A DNA stretch of 9,478 bases from an uncultured Collinsella sp. (GTDB lineage Bacteria > Actinomycetota > Coriobacteriia > Coriobacteriales > Coriobacteriaceae): NCBI GenBank assembly GCA_900752425.1, contig CAADVE010000031.1, positions 1-9,478 on the forward strand, given 5' to 3'. The notes below the pieces were generated by a model, which saw nothing but the letters and a program-made list of their open reading frames with translations, was not told where the DNA came from and ran no database searches. The position numbers and the translations under genes were made by a program. Of this stretch, positions 1 through 6,472 are shown piece by piece (the stretch's first letter is position 1; each line of letters begins with the position of its first letter).

Positions 1-599
<599 letters not shown>

Positions 600-660
600 T
601 CACTTGGAAACGTAGTGGATGCAAGCGACCGGCTGACCGTGCACCGTCGGTGCGCCTCCG

Positions 661-715
661 TAAGTTAGCCATGTCGCACTTTTTGCATTATGCCCTAAGT
701 TAGCCGAGGGATACA
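661..715 (-). promoter_or_regulatory. Candidate eno promoter region with paired direct repeats
   Basis: The 139 bases between the mazG terminator and the eno start must hold the eno promoter. On the minus strand there is a possible -10 hexamer CATAAT at 687-692. I see no convincing -35. A 10-bp word, GGCTAACTTA on the minus strand, occurs twice in direct orientation (661-670 and 696-705), bracketing the -10. This spacing could suit a regulator, but no binding protein can be named. A small hairpin (GCACC/GGTGC, 641-653) would lie in the eno leader. The repeats are observed; the promoter and operator reading is inference. Confidence 0.35.
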
Positions 716-726
716 CTTGATTTTCG

Positions 727-772
727 AAAAATTTAGCGGGAACGATGAGGCGTGTCAGCCCGTCGTTCCCGC
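727..772 (-). terminator. Rho-independent terminator after mazG
   Basis: Reading the minus strand just after the mazG stop codon, a 10-bp stem GCGGGAACGA / TCGTTCCCGC (772-763 and 745-736) with a 17-nt loop is followed by TAAATTTTTC. A strong GC stem with a downstream T-run at this position is a textbook intrinsic terminator. It separates the larC-like/yfcE/mazG unit from eno. Confidence 0.88.
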
Positions 773-776
773 AGTC

Positions 777-1637
777 TTACTCCTCCGCCTTTGCGGCATC
801 CCACAGGTCGTTGAGGCCGTGGGTCGAAAGCTCGGCAAGATCCACGTGGGCATCGGCCGCCATCTGCTCCATCGCGGCCCAGCGACGGCGGAACTTTGCC
901 GTGCTGGCACGAAGGGCGCTCTCGGCGTCAATGCCCTCCTTGCGCGCGACGTTGACCAAAGCAAAGAGCAGGTCGCCAAACTCCATTTCGCGCTCGGGCG
1001 AGCCAGGGGCCTCGGCCTCAAACTCGGCACGCTCCTCGGCAACCTCGTCCCACACATCCTGGACCGTCTCCCACTCAAAGCCCACGGCAGCCGCCTTGCG
1101 CGACACCTTCTGAGCCTGCATCAGCGCCGGCAGATGCGTGGGCACGCCGTCGAGCAAACCCTCGGGCGCGGCCTCGCCCGCCGCCACGGCCTTGTCCTTG
1201 GCAGCTTTCTCGGCAAGCTTGACCTCGTCCCAAATCTTGAGTACCTCGTCGGAACTGTCGGCATCTACATCGCCAAACACGTGCGGATGACGGCGGATGA
1301 GCTTAGCATCGATATCACGCGCCACGTCGGCCAGTGTAAACTCGCCGGCGTCAGCAGCAATCTGCGCATGCAGCACGACCTGCATGAGCACGTCGCCCAG
1401 CTCCTCGCGTAGGTGAACCGCGTCGTCCGCCTCGATACAGTCGAGCGCCTCGTAGGCCTCCTCGATCATGTTCTTGCCAATGCTGCGGTGCGTCTGCTCA
1501 CGGTCCCACGGGCAGCCATCGGGCTGACGCAGACGCCAGATGGTCTGCACCAGATGCTGCAGCTCGATCGACGCGTCTACCAGCGTGGACAGATCGCGCG
1601 AGCCCTCGGCATTTTGCTGAGCCATGTGCTGCGCCAT
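777..1637 (-). CDS. mazG: MazG family nucleoside triphosphate pyrophosphohydrolase
   Basis: MazG hydrolyses nucleoside triphosphates to the monophosphate and pyrophosphate. It is regarded as a house-cleaning enzyme for non-canonical NTPs and can modulate nucleotide signalling. The 286-residue product has the two tandem MazG domains of the full-length family. Domain one starts near residue 25 with LRQPDGCPWDREQTH and carries the metal motif E59-E60-x2-E63, then EELGD (E79, D82). Domain two, around residues 175-260, carries QKVSRKAAAVGFEW, then the E201-E202 cluster and EFGDLLFALVN (E219, D222). The start at 1637 has a strong GGAGGAG upstream and lies 2 nt after the stop of the phosphodiesterase gene, so translation is probably coupled. 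A second ATG 12 bases inside (MAQQN) is possible but less well spaced. It is the last gene of its unit. Confidence 0.96.
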   Translation of the reverse strand: MAQHMAQQNAEGSRDLSTLVDASIELQHLVQTIWRLRQPDGCPWDREQTHRSIGKNMIEEAYEALDCIEADDAVHLREELGDVLMQVVLHAQIAADAGEFTLADVARDIDAKLIRRHPHVFGDVDADSSDEVLKIWDEVKLAEKAAKDKAVAAGEAAPEGLLDGVPTHLPALMQAQKVSRKAAAVGFEWETVQDVWDEVAEERAEFEAEAPGSPEREMEFGDLLFALVNVARKEGIDAESALRASTAKFRRRWAAMEQMAADAHVDLAELSTHGLNDLWDAAKAEE

Positions 1638-1639
1638 GG

Positions 1640-2188
1640 CTACTCCTCCTCCATGACCACGTGGCGGAACGCGCCGCCCTCGTAGATGCCGTAGCCGTGC
1701 GTGCCGTCCTTGGGGATGCTCACGCTGCCGGGGTTGAAGAGCCACAGACCAGGATGCTCCTCGCTCGCCTCGTTGACCTTGATGTGCGTGTGACCGTAGA
1801 CGAGCGCGGAACCCTCGGGCAGCGCGGGCGCGTGGTCAACGCTGTTATGCATGCCGGCGCCAAAGACGTGGCCGTGCGTCAGGAACAGTTCGCGGCCGGT
1901 CTCGTCGAACAGCGTGGCGTAGTCGGCCATGACGGGAAAGTCGAGCACCATCTGGTCGACCTCGGCGTCGCAGTTGCCGCGCACCGCGATGATGCGGTCG
2001 GCCAGGGCGTTGAGTAGCGGAATCACGCGCTTGGGGGCGTAGTCGCGCGGCAGGTCGTTGCGCGGACCGTGATAGAGCAGGTCGCCCAGCAGCACAATAC
2101 GGTCGGGCTGCTCGGATTCGATGGCGGTGCAGAGGCGCTCGGTCCAGTATGCCGAGCCGTGGATGTCGGAGGCGATGAGGTATTTCAT
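1640..2188 (-). CDS. YfcE/MJ0936-type metallophosphoesterase
   Basis: This 182-residue protein belongs to the small calcineurin-like phosphoesterases of the YfcE type, which hydrolyse phosphodiester bonds using two metal ions; the natural substrate is generally unknown. All metal-binding motifs are present: SDIHGS (D8, H10), GDLLYHGPRN (D36), GNCD (N72), THGH (H105) and GHTH (H133, H135), followed by FNPGSVSIPK. The length matches the family. The start at 2188 is chosen because the motif-bearing strand MKYLIASDIHG begins there and AAAGGA lies 7 nt upstream. The frame stays open for 22 further codons upstream without family resemblance. It follows the larC-like gene by 74 nt and runs directly into mazG. 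Calling the gene yfcE would fit, but orthology with the E. coli enzyme is not proven. Confidence 0.93.
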   Translation of the reverse strand: MKYLIASDIHGSAYWTERLCTAIESEQPDRIVLLGDLLYHGPRNDLPRDYAPKRVIPLLNALADRIIAVRGNCDAEVDQMVLDFPVMADYATLFDETGRELFLTHGHVFGAGMHNSVDHAPALPEGSALVYGHTHIKVNEASEEHPGLWLFNPGSVSIPKDGTHGYGIYEGGAFRHVVMEEE

Positions 2189-2262
2189 GGGGAGTCCTTT
2201 CGAAGTGGGATTGATGGGGGGGTTGAATACGGGGTCCGCGGATGTGGAGCCCATCTACCGTG

Positions 2263-2748
2263 TTACTCGAATCGCAGCGCCGCGCTCTGAGCCGCCTGCA
2301 TCACGCGTTGGAGCGGCACGCCATGTTCGCGGGCAAGACGGGCGCAATCCTCGTACTCGGGCGCGGCGCGCTCGCTGCCGTCGGGCAGGGTCGCCACCTT
2401 AACGGATACCTCGCCCCAAGGCGTTGTCACCTGCTCAAAGCGGCGCGGCAGGCAAACGCGTTCCATCACCTGGCGACGAACGGCGTTGGTCGTGGTCTCC
2501 AAAAAGATAATCGTCTGTAGGCGCTCGATATCCTCATGCGAGCAGATCACCTGCAACTGCCATCCGGGGCGACCCTTTTTGCAGTAGAGAGGCAGCCAGT
2601 GCACCTCGCGCGCACCCGCCTCGCGCAGGCGGTCGGCAGCGTAGGCGAGTACCTCGGGCGACGCATCGTCGATGTCGCACTCCAGCTTGACGATGGTTTC
2701 GGGCGCATCGGTCTCGCAGGACAGCGGAGATGTGCTATCGCATTGCAT
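2263..2748 (-). CDS. Stand-alone LarC C-terminal domain (nickel insertion protein, DUF111)
   Basis: The product resembles the C-terminal half of LarC, the enzyme that inserts nickel into the pincer cofactor of lactate racemase in a CTP-dependent reaction. The recognisable blocks are LECDIDDASPEVLAYAADRL (22-41), the block WLPLYCKKGRPGWQLQV (51-67), the block IIFLETTTNAVRRQVMER (80-97), TPWGEVSVKVA and APEYEDCARLAREHGVPL (129-146). In characterised LarC this domain carries the CTP-binding pocket and oligomer contacts. The LarC1 half is absent, and upstream lie only non-coding DNA and a divergent gene. The start at 2748 is chosen for AAAGGA (2759-2764), 10 nt away. An ATG at 2787 would add 13 residues; it has no Shine-Dalgarno but follows a TAGCGT -10-like word, so leaderless translation is possible. 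The gene may be a remnant or a separate subunit. Family assignment is confident; function is not. Confidence 0.85.
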   Translation of the reverse strand: MQCDSTSPLSCETDAPETIVKLECDIDDASPEVLAYAADRLREAGAREVHWLPLYCKKGRPGWQLQVICSHEDIERLQTIIFLETTTNAVRRQVMERVCLPRRFEQVTTPWGEVSVKVATLPDGSERAAPEYEDCARLAREHGVPLQRVMQAAQSAALRFE

Positions 2749-2758
2749 ACGGTCCGGA

Positions 2759-2764
2759 TCCTTT
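2759..2764 (-). promoter_or_regulatory. Ribosome binding site favouring the inner larC-like start
   Basis: AAAGGA on the minus strand lies 10 nt before the ATG at 2748. The competing ATG at 2787 has no purine-rich stretch before it. This supports the shorter 161-residue product, though the spacing is on the long side. Confidence 0.5.
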
Positions 2765-2854
2765 CCGCGCGGGCTCGTTTTGTTCATCCAAACGCTAGCA
2801 CATCGGACGTGGCACAGGCGTGACTTTCGTCCGTCGCCGCCCTCGCTCCTATCC

Positions 2855-2919
2855 AAACATGTACATCAGCCTCCAAACATGTCATTTTCTGCAGCTTTTG
2901 GAGGCTGATGTACATGTTT
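2855..2919. repeat. Perfect 23-bp inverted repeat between divergent genes
   Basis: The arms 2855-2877 and 2897-2919 are exact reverse complements separated by 19 nt. They are AT-richer than the surrounding DNA. Each arm contains the palindrome ATGTACAT. The word TCCAAACATGT also occurs as a direct repeat at 2852-2862 and 2872-2882, so the second copy straddles the end of the left arm. The element lies between the larC-like gene and hisJ, which point away from each other, so it is not at a gene end. There is no T-run beyond the four T inside and next to the right arm. It could be a miniature mobile or REP-like repeat, or a binding site for a dimeric protein. The symmetry is observed; its role is unknown. 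Confidence 0.8.
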
Positions 2920-2965
2920 TGAGAGCGCAAGCGAGGCCGCACCGCGCACCCTTTCCAGTCGATTT

Positions 2966-2998
2966 CGGCCCCCGGTGCGCTCGTCGCATCGGGGGCCG
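2966..2998. other. GC-rich hairpin upstream of hisJ
   Basis: A 14-bp stem (2966-2979 with 2985-2998) with one G-T wobble closes a 5-nt loop. It starts CGGCCCCCG and ends CGGGGGCCG. No T-run follows on either strand, so it is a poor intrinsic terminator. It occupies the place where the -35 of the candidate hisJ promoter would fall, so it could act as an operator. The rest of the gap (2920-2965 and 3011-3030) shows nothing I can name. Confidence 0.55.
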
Positions 2999-3004
2999 CG
3001 CCAT

Positions 3005-3010
3005 TACAAT
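3005..3010 (+). promoter_or_regulatory. Candidate -10 box for hisJ
   Basis: TACAAT at 3005-3010 matches the sigma-70-type -10 consensus at 5 of 6 positions and lies 32 nt before the hisJ start codon. It sits inside a short inverted repeat, CCATT-AC-AATGG (3002-3013 region). No good -35 is visible, and the hairpin at 2966-2998 lies where one would be expected. The translation signal AAAGGAG follows at about 3031-3037. Confidence 0.4.
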
Positions 3011-3042
3011 GGAGCGGTTTCGCCAAATGCAAAGGAGTCGCC

Positions 3043-3954
3043 ATGTCTGCTTGCCCGCTGGTCGATTGCCACACCCACACCTCGTTTTCGGACGGACATG
3101 CCTCGTTTGAGGAAAACGTCCGCGCTGCCGCGGCCGCCGGCTGCCGCGTCATGGTCTCGACCGACCACCTCACCTTACCCGCCAGCATGGATGCCAACTG
3201 CGAGGTGCAGGTTGTCGAGGGCGACCTGCCGGCACATCGTCTGGCTTTTGAGGATGCCCGCAAGCTTGCCGCGCAGATCGCGCCGGAGCTCGAGCTTATC
3301 TATGGCTTTGAATGCGATTGGTACGAGGGCTGCGAGCCTTTGGTCGAGCGCTGGTCCCAGGGCGCCGTCGTGCGCCTGGGCAGCGTACATTGGATTGGCA
3401 ACCCGGGCGATATTGCGGCAGGCGCTGCGGGCACGACGGGGACAGAGGACGTCGCTCGTCCCGATACGCCCGATTCGCGCTGCGGTTGGATCGACGACGA
3501 CACCGACCTGTACGTTTGGGAAAACCTGGGCGTGCACGGCGTGTGGGAGCGCTATGTCGATGACTGGTGCCGCGCTTGCGAAAGCTCACTCAACTTTGAC
3601 GTAATGGCCCATCCCGACCTGGTCATGCGCTTTTCGAAGGAAGGCTTTGCGCCCGACTTTGACCCGACGCCGTTCTGGGGGCAGATGGCCGAGTGCGCTC
3701 ACGACACGGGCCGCCGCGTTGAGGTCTCGACCGCCGCGCCGCGCAAGGGGCTCGACGATTACTATCCCGCGACCGGGCTATTGCGTTGCTTCGCCCACGC
3801 CGAGGTACCCATCACCTTTGGCTCGGACGCACACCGCGCCTGCGACATCTGCTGGAACATCCGCGAGGCCCAGGCCCACGCTTACGACTGTGGCTACCGA
3901 ACCTTCGACATCCCCCACCCCACCGGCGAATGGGAATCCACACCCCTCGACTAG
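3043..3954 (+). CDS. hisJ: Histidinol-phosphatase, PHP family
   Basis: The enzyme removes phosphate from L-histidinol phosphate, the step between HisC and HisD. The 303-residue product has the PHP metal-site motifs in order: DCHTHTSFSDG (H10, H12, D17), STDH (D41, H42), GFECDW (E90, D92), GSVHW (H116), AHPD (H190, D192) and SDAH (D262, H264). Length and motif spacing fit the HisJ/HisK type seen in Firmicutes rather than the inositol-monophosphatase-like HisN common in other actinobacteria. A Gly/Ala/Asp-rich insert at about 121-152 follows GSVHW. AAAGGAG lies 5 nt before the ATG. The gene faces the his operon end to end, so the phosphatase is linked to the pathway but transcribed separately. 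A general PHP phosphoesterase is the alternative, but the context makes histidinol phosphate the likely substrate. Confidence 0.88.
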   Translation: MSACPLVDCHTHTSFSDGHASFEENVRAAAAAGCRVMVSTDHLTLPASMDANCEVQVVEGDLPAHRLAFEDARKLAAQIAPELELIYGFECDWYEGCEPLVERWSQGAVVRLGSVHWIGNPGDIAAGAAGTTGTEDVARPDTPDSRCGWIDDDTDLYVWENLGVHGVWERYVDDWCRACESSLNFDVMAHPDLVMRFSKEGFAPDFDPTPFWGQMAECAHDTGRRVEVSTAAPRKGLDDYYPATGLLRCFAHAEVPITFGSDAHRACDICWNIREAQAHAYDCGYRTFDIPHPTGEWESTPLD

Positions 3955-3966
3955 CCATCCCTTCAT

Positions 3967-4035
3967 AAGTTGCGGTGGAATAGGGATTGTTTTGCCTGAT
4001 GAAGCGCTTAAACAGTCCCTATTTCACCGCAACTT
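3967..4035. repeat. 26-bp wobble-paired hairpin between convergent hisJ and hisE
   Basis: Arms 3967-3992 and 4010-4035 pair over 26 positions around a 17-nt loop. The left arm begins AAGTTGCGGTGG and the right arm ends CACCGCAACTT. The only two departures from perfect complementarity are G-T pairs, which stay paired in a plus-strand RNA. The loop contains the palindrome AAGCGCTT. The element lies 12 nt past the hisJ stop and could end or protect transcripts from either side, but it lacks a T-run outside the stem on both strands. A dispersed REP-like element is an equally good reading. Confidence 0.75.
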
Positions 4036-4059
4036 CCATGACCCCGTTACACCAACAAA

Positions 4060-4106
4060 GACTGTCCCAAACGACTAGTCGTTTAAGAACGTCCCCAATG
4101 ACTAGT
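4060..4106. repeat. Two 20-nt direct repeats and a 16-bp palindrome at the hisE end
   Basis: On the minus strand the unit beginning ACTAGTC occurs at 4106-4087 and again at 4079-4060, with 16 of 20 bases the same and a period of 27. Each copy contains a GGGAC word. Between and within them lies a perfect palindrome, AAACGACTAGTCGTTT (4069-4084). The first copy includes the hisE TAG stop (4102-4104). I see no gene in 3955-4101; this element and the hairpin at 3967-4035 fill most of it. Confidence 0.65.
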
Positions 4107-4419
4107 GGCGGCGGGCGTTGAGTTCGCCGGCCAACTCGTCGAGGGTGATGCCGTAGCGCTCAAGCGTCACGAGCAAGTGGTAGACCAGGTCGCCGGCCTC
4201 ATAGCGAATGTGATCGTGGTCGTTATCCTTGCAGGCCATGATGACCTCGCTCGCCTCCTCGGCAAGCTTCTTGAGCAGCTCGTCCTCGACGTCGGTCAAC
4301 AGACGAGCGGTGTAGCTCTCCTGTGGCGACGCATCGCGACGACCGTGAATCACCTCGGCCAGACCTGTCAGCGTCTCACCGATATTTCCATCCTGAACGT
4401 TTGCGGTGCGCACACCCAT
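4102..4419 (-). CDS. hisE: Phosphoribosyl-ATP pyrophosphohydrolase
   Basis: HisE converts phosphoribosyl-ATP to phosphoribosyl-AMP, the second step of histidine synthesis. The 105-residue product has the all-helical MazG-like fold signature: EDELLKKLAEEASEVIMACK with E54, E55 and E58, then YEAGDLVYHLLV with E74 and D77. The ATG at 4419 is preceded by AGAAAGGA at good spacing. HisE and HisI are separate proteins here rather than the fused HisIE of enterobacteria. It is the last gene of the operon, 45 nt after hisI. Its stop codon is inside a direct repeat, so the repeat has settled right at the gene end without visible damage to the product. Confidence 0.95.
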   Translation of the reverse strand: MGVRTANVQDGNIGETLTGLAEVIHGRRDASPQESYTARLLTDVEDELLKKLAEEASEVIMACKDNDHDHIRYEAGDLVYHLLVTLERYGITLDELAGELNARRH

Positions 4420-4464
4420 GGTTCAATCCTTTCTGGTGGCCGAGCGTCTAATCGAGCGCCCGCC

Positions 4465-4794
4465 CTACGCGAGTTTTTTAAAGAAGCAGGTACGGTTGCC
4501 GGTATGGCAGGCCGGACCCGGCGAGTCGACCTTGACCAGCAGCGTATCGCTATCGCAGTCGGCCCAGAGTTCCTTGACCTCCTGCATATTGCCGCTCGTC
4601 GCGCCCTTGTTCCAGAGCTCCTGGCGGCTGCGACTCCAAAACCACGTGGTCCCGGTCTTGAGCGTCAGCCCCACCGACTCCTCGTTCATCCAGGCAACCA
4701 TAAGCACCTCGCCGGTGTCATACTGCTGAACCACACAAGGAATCAACCCACGGGCGTCGTACGTAAGATCAGACGCTTCTATTACCTCAGTCAT
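4465..4794 (-). CDS. hisI: Phosphoribosyl-AMP cyclohydrolase
   Basis: HisI opens the adenine ring of phosphoribosyl-AMP, the third pathway step, and is a zinc enzyme. The 109-residue product shows the full signature: [19 protein letters not shown] (51-69), ADCDSDTLL with zinc ligand C80 and acids D81 and D83, and [13 protein letters not shown] with C96 and C103. The start at 4794 (MTEVIEASD) is preferred over the adjacent ATG at 4797 because GGGAG then has a normal spacing. The frame stays open upstream to 4869, but that part runs through the palindromic gap element and shows no family similarity. A 148-nt gap separates it from hisF, unlike the tight coupling elsewhere in the operon. Confidence 0.95.
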   Translation of the reverse strand: MTEVIEASDLTYDARGLIPCVVQQYDTGEVLMVAWMNEESVGLTLKTGTTWFWSRSRQELWNKGATSGNMQEVKELWADCDSDTLLVKVDSPGPACHTGNRTCFFKKLA

Positions 4795-4841
4795 CATTTC
4801 TCCCAAGCAACAAACGAAATCCCACAGGTCGGCGAGGGTTG

Positions 4842-4930
4842 TCCAGGTGCCCGAGATTCCGAGCGACAAGCCCGACGACGCGTACTTAAGTACGCGAGGA
4901 GGGTTGGAGCCAGAAGGTCGGGTGCCTGGG
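4842..4930. other. Nested palindromic element between hisF and hisI
   Basis: The hisF-hisI gap contains an outer stem of 12 pairs (4843-4854 with 4918-4929, including two G-T pairs) enclosing a perfect 18-bp palindrome, CGCGTACTTAAGTACGCG (4879-4896). Short CCC/GGG pairing (4871-4873 with 4901-4903) may extend the inner stem. The whole piece could fold into one extended RNA hairpin in the operon transcript. There is no T-run, so it is not a classical terminator. It may be a processing or stabilising element, or an inserted short repeat. The pairing is by eye. Confidence 0.55.
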
Positions 4931-4942
4931 CAAGCCGCAGCG

Positions 4943-5725
4943 CTAAAAGTCCAGCCTCACAGGGATGCCCTGCGACGCCATATACTCCTTCACCTGGCGG
5001 ATGCTGAACGTCCCAAAGTGAAAGACGCTCGCCGCCAGCACGGCATCGGCCTCGCCCTCGATCGCACCCTCGGCAAAATGCTCGAGCGTGCCCACGCCAC
5101 CGCTCGCGATGACGGGGATTGGCACCGCGCGTGCCACGGCACGGGTGAGTGCCAGGTCAAAGCCGGCCTTGGTGCCGTCGCGGTCCATGCTGGTCAACAA
5201 GATCTCGCCGGCGCCGCGACGAGCCGCCTCCTCGGCCCACGCCACCGCGTCGATACCCGTGGCGTTGCGGCCTCCCGCGGTAAAGACCTCCCACTTGTCG
5301 GCACCAGATGCGCCGGGCAAACCGACGCGCTTGGCATCGATCGCCACGACCACGGCCTGGCTGCCAAACGCCGCGGCGGCCTGGCTGATCAACGACGGAT
5401 CGCGCACGGCGGCAGAGTTAAGCGACACCTTGTCGGCGCCGGCGGCAACCATGGTCCGCATGCCCGCCAAGTCGCGGAAACCGCCGCCCACGGTATAGGG
5501 AATAGCGAGCTCCTCGGCTGCATGCGCCGCCATCTCGATAGTCGTCGCACGGTTGTCGCTCGTGGCGGTAATGTCCAGGAAGACAACCTCGTCCGCACCC
5601 TCGCGGTCGTAGGCGCGCGCCAGCTCCACCGGATCGCCCGCATCGCGCAAGCTCACAAAGTTGACGCCCTTGACCACACGGCCGTCCTTGACGTCCAGGC
5701 AGGGAATCACGCGTTTGGTAAGCAT
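4943..5725 (-). CDS. hisF: Imidazole glycerol phosphate synthase, cyclase subunit
   Basis: HisF is the (beta/alpha)8-barrel half of IGP synthase. It uses ammonia delivered by HisH to turn PRFAR into imidazole glycerol phosphate and AICAR. The 260-residue product begins [20 protein letters not shown] and has both catalytic aspartates, D11 (CLDV) and D130 (AIDAKR). Phosphate-binding strands are visible as [28 protein letters not shown] and PVIASGGVG. Length is normal. The start at 5725 has GGGGAGGAG 6 nt upstream and lies 3 nt after the hisA stop, so the two are almost certainly translationally coupled. Confidence 0.98.
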   Translation of the reverse strand: MLTKRVIPCLDVKDGRVVKGVNFVSLRDAGDPVELARAYDREGADEVVFLDITATSDNRATTIEMAAHAAEELAIPYTVGGGFRDLAGMRTMVAAGADKVSLNSAAVRDPSLISQAAAAFGSQAVVVAIDAKRVGLPGASGADKWEVFTAGGRNATGIDAVAWAEEAARRGAGEILLTSMDRDGTKAGFDLALTRAVARAVPIPVIASGGVGTLEHFAEGAIEGEADAVLAASVFHFGTFSIRQVKEYMASQGIPVRLDF

Positions 5726-5728
5726 GGG

Positions 5729-6472
5729 TTACTCCTCCCCTCGGGCGGCGGCCAGCGCCTGGGCCAGCGTAAAGTTTCCCTCGTAGAGCGCGCGACCGGT
5801 GATGGCACCTTCAATCGCGCCCCCACCCACCGCGGCCAGCGCGCGGATGTCGTCGAGCGTCGAGATGCCGCCCGATGCCACGACGGGAAAGCCCGCGACC
5901 TCGGCCACATGGCGATACGCCGCCACATCGATGCCCGTCTGCATGCCATCGCGCGCAATGTCGGTATACACCAGATGCTTAAAGCCCAGCTCGGAAAGCT
6001 GCGCCACGGCATCGTCGAGCGCCACGTCCGCGCCGTCGCGCCAGCCGTTCACCTTGACCTGGCCGTCGCGCGCGGCAATATCTGCCACCAACAGCTCGCC
6101 AAAGCCTTGGGCCGCCACCTCGGCAAAACCCGGCTCGGTCACGAGCACCGTGCCCAGTGCGATGCGGCGCGCACCGTAGCCGGTCAACTCGTCGATGCGC
6201 GCGAGCGAGCGGACGCCGCCGCCCACGTCCACGGATAGACCGTCGACACCGCAGATGGCCTTGATCGCCGCCGAATTGGCAGCGCATGTGTCCTCATCCT
6301 CGCCAAAGGCAGAGGACAAATCGACGACGTGCACCCAGCTCGCGCCCTGCTCGGCAAACGAGCGGGCAACGGCCACGGGGTCGTCGGAATATACCTTGCA
6401 GCGACTGCGGTCGCCGCGCTCCAGGCGCACGACCTTGCCGCCGATCAGATCGATTGCGGGAAACAGGATCAT
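5729..6472 (-). CDS. hisA: ProFAR isomerase (phosphoribosylformimino-AICAR-P isomerase)
   Basis: HisA carries out the Amadori rearrangement of ProFAR to PRFAR, the substrate of HisH/HisF. The 247-residue barrel begins MILFPAIDLIGGKVVRLERG with general base D8. The second catalytic aspartate is D131 in LLVADIAARDG, and TDIARDGMQTG and VVASGGIS form the far phosphate site. Some actinobacteria have a dual HisA/TrpF enzyme (PriA). The TDIARDGM block here looks like ordinary HisA, but I cannot exclude dual activity from motifs alone. The ATG overlaps the hisH stop (ATGA, 6469-6472), which indicates tight coupling to hisH. Confidence 0.96.
   Translation of the reverse strand: MILFPAIDLIGGKVVRLERGDRSRCKVYSDDPVAVARSFAEQGASWVHVVDLSSAFGEDEDTCAANSAAIKAICGVDGLSVDVGGGVRSLARIDELTGYGARRIALGTVLVTEPGFAEVAAQGFGELLVADIAARDGQVKVNGWRDGADVALDDAVAQLSELGFKHLVYTDIARDGMQTGIDVAAYRHVAEVAGFPVVASGGISTLDDIRALAAVGGGAIEGAITGRALYEGNFTLAQALAAARGEE

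Noticed and set aside
2749..3042. LarC1 joined to the LarC2-like gene by a programmed frameshift
   Set aside because: I looked upstream in all minus-strand frames for LarC N-terminal sequence. The space is non-coding repeat DNA followed by the divergent hisJ, so there is no room for LarC1.
2784..3263. Short frames through the 23-bp inverted repeat that both encode MYISLQ
   Set aside because: The shared peptide is simply the inverted repeat read on each strand; the frames lack ribosome binding sites and overlap hisJ.
4060..4106. CRISPR-like repeats
   Set aside because: Only two imperfect copies with a 7-nt spacing and no cas genes; it does not form an array.
4847..6238. Long plus-strand open frame (463 codons) opposite hisF and hisA
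   Set aside because: It is antisense to two unmistakable his genes, has no recognisable motif and is His/Arg/Gly-rich, as expected of the reverse frame of GC-rich coding DNA.
5729..6472. PriA-type bifunctional HisA/TrpF
   Set aside because: The visible motifs fit ordinary HisA, and no evidence in the window demands dual activity. It would need the trp gene content of the genome.
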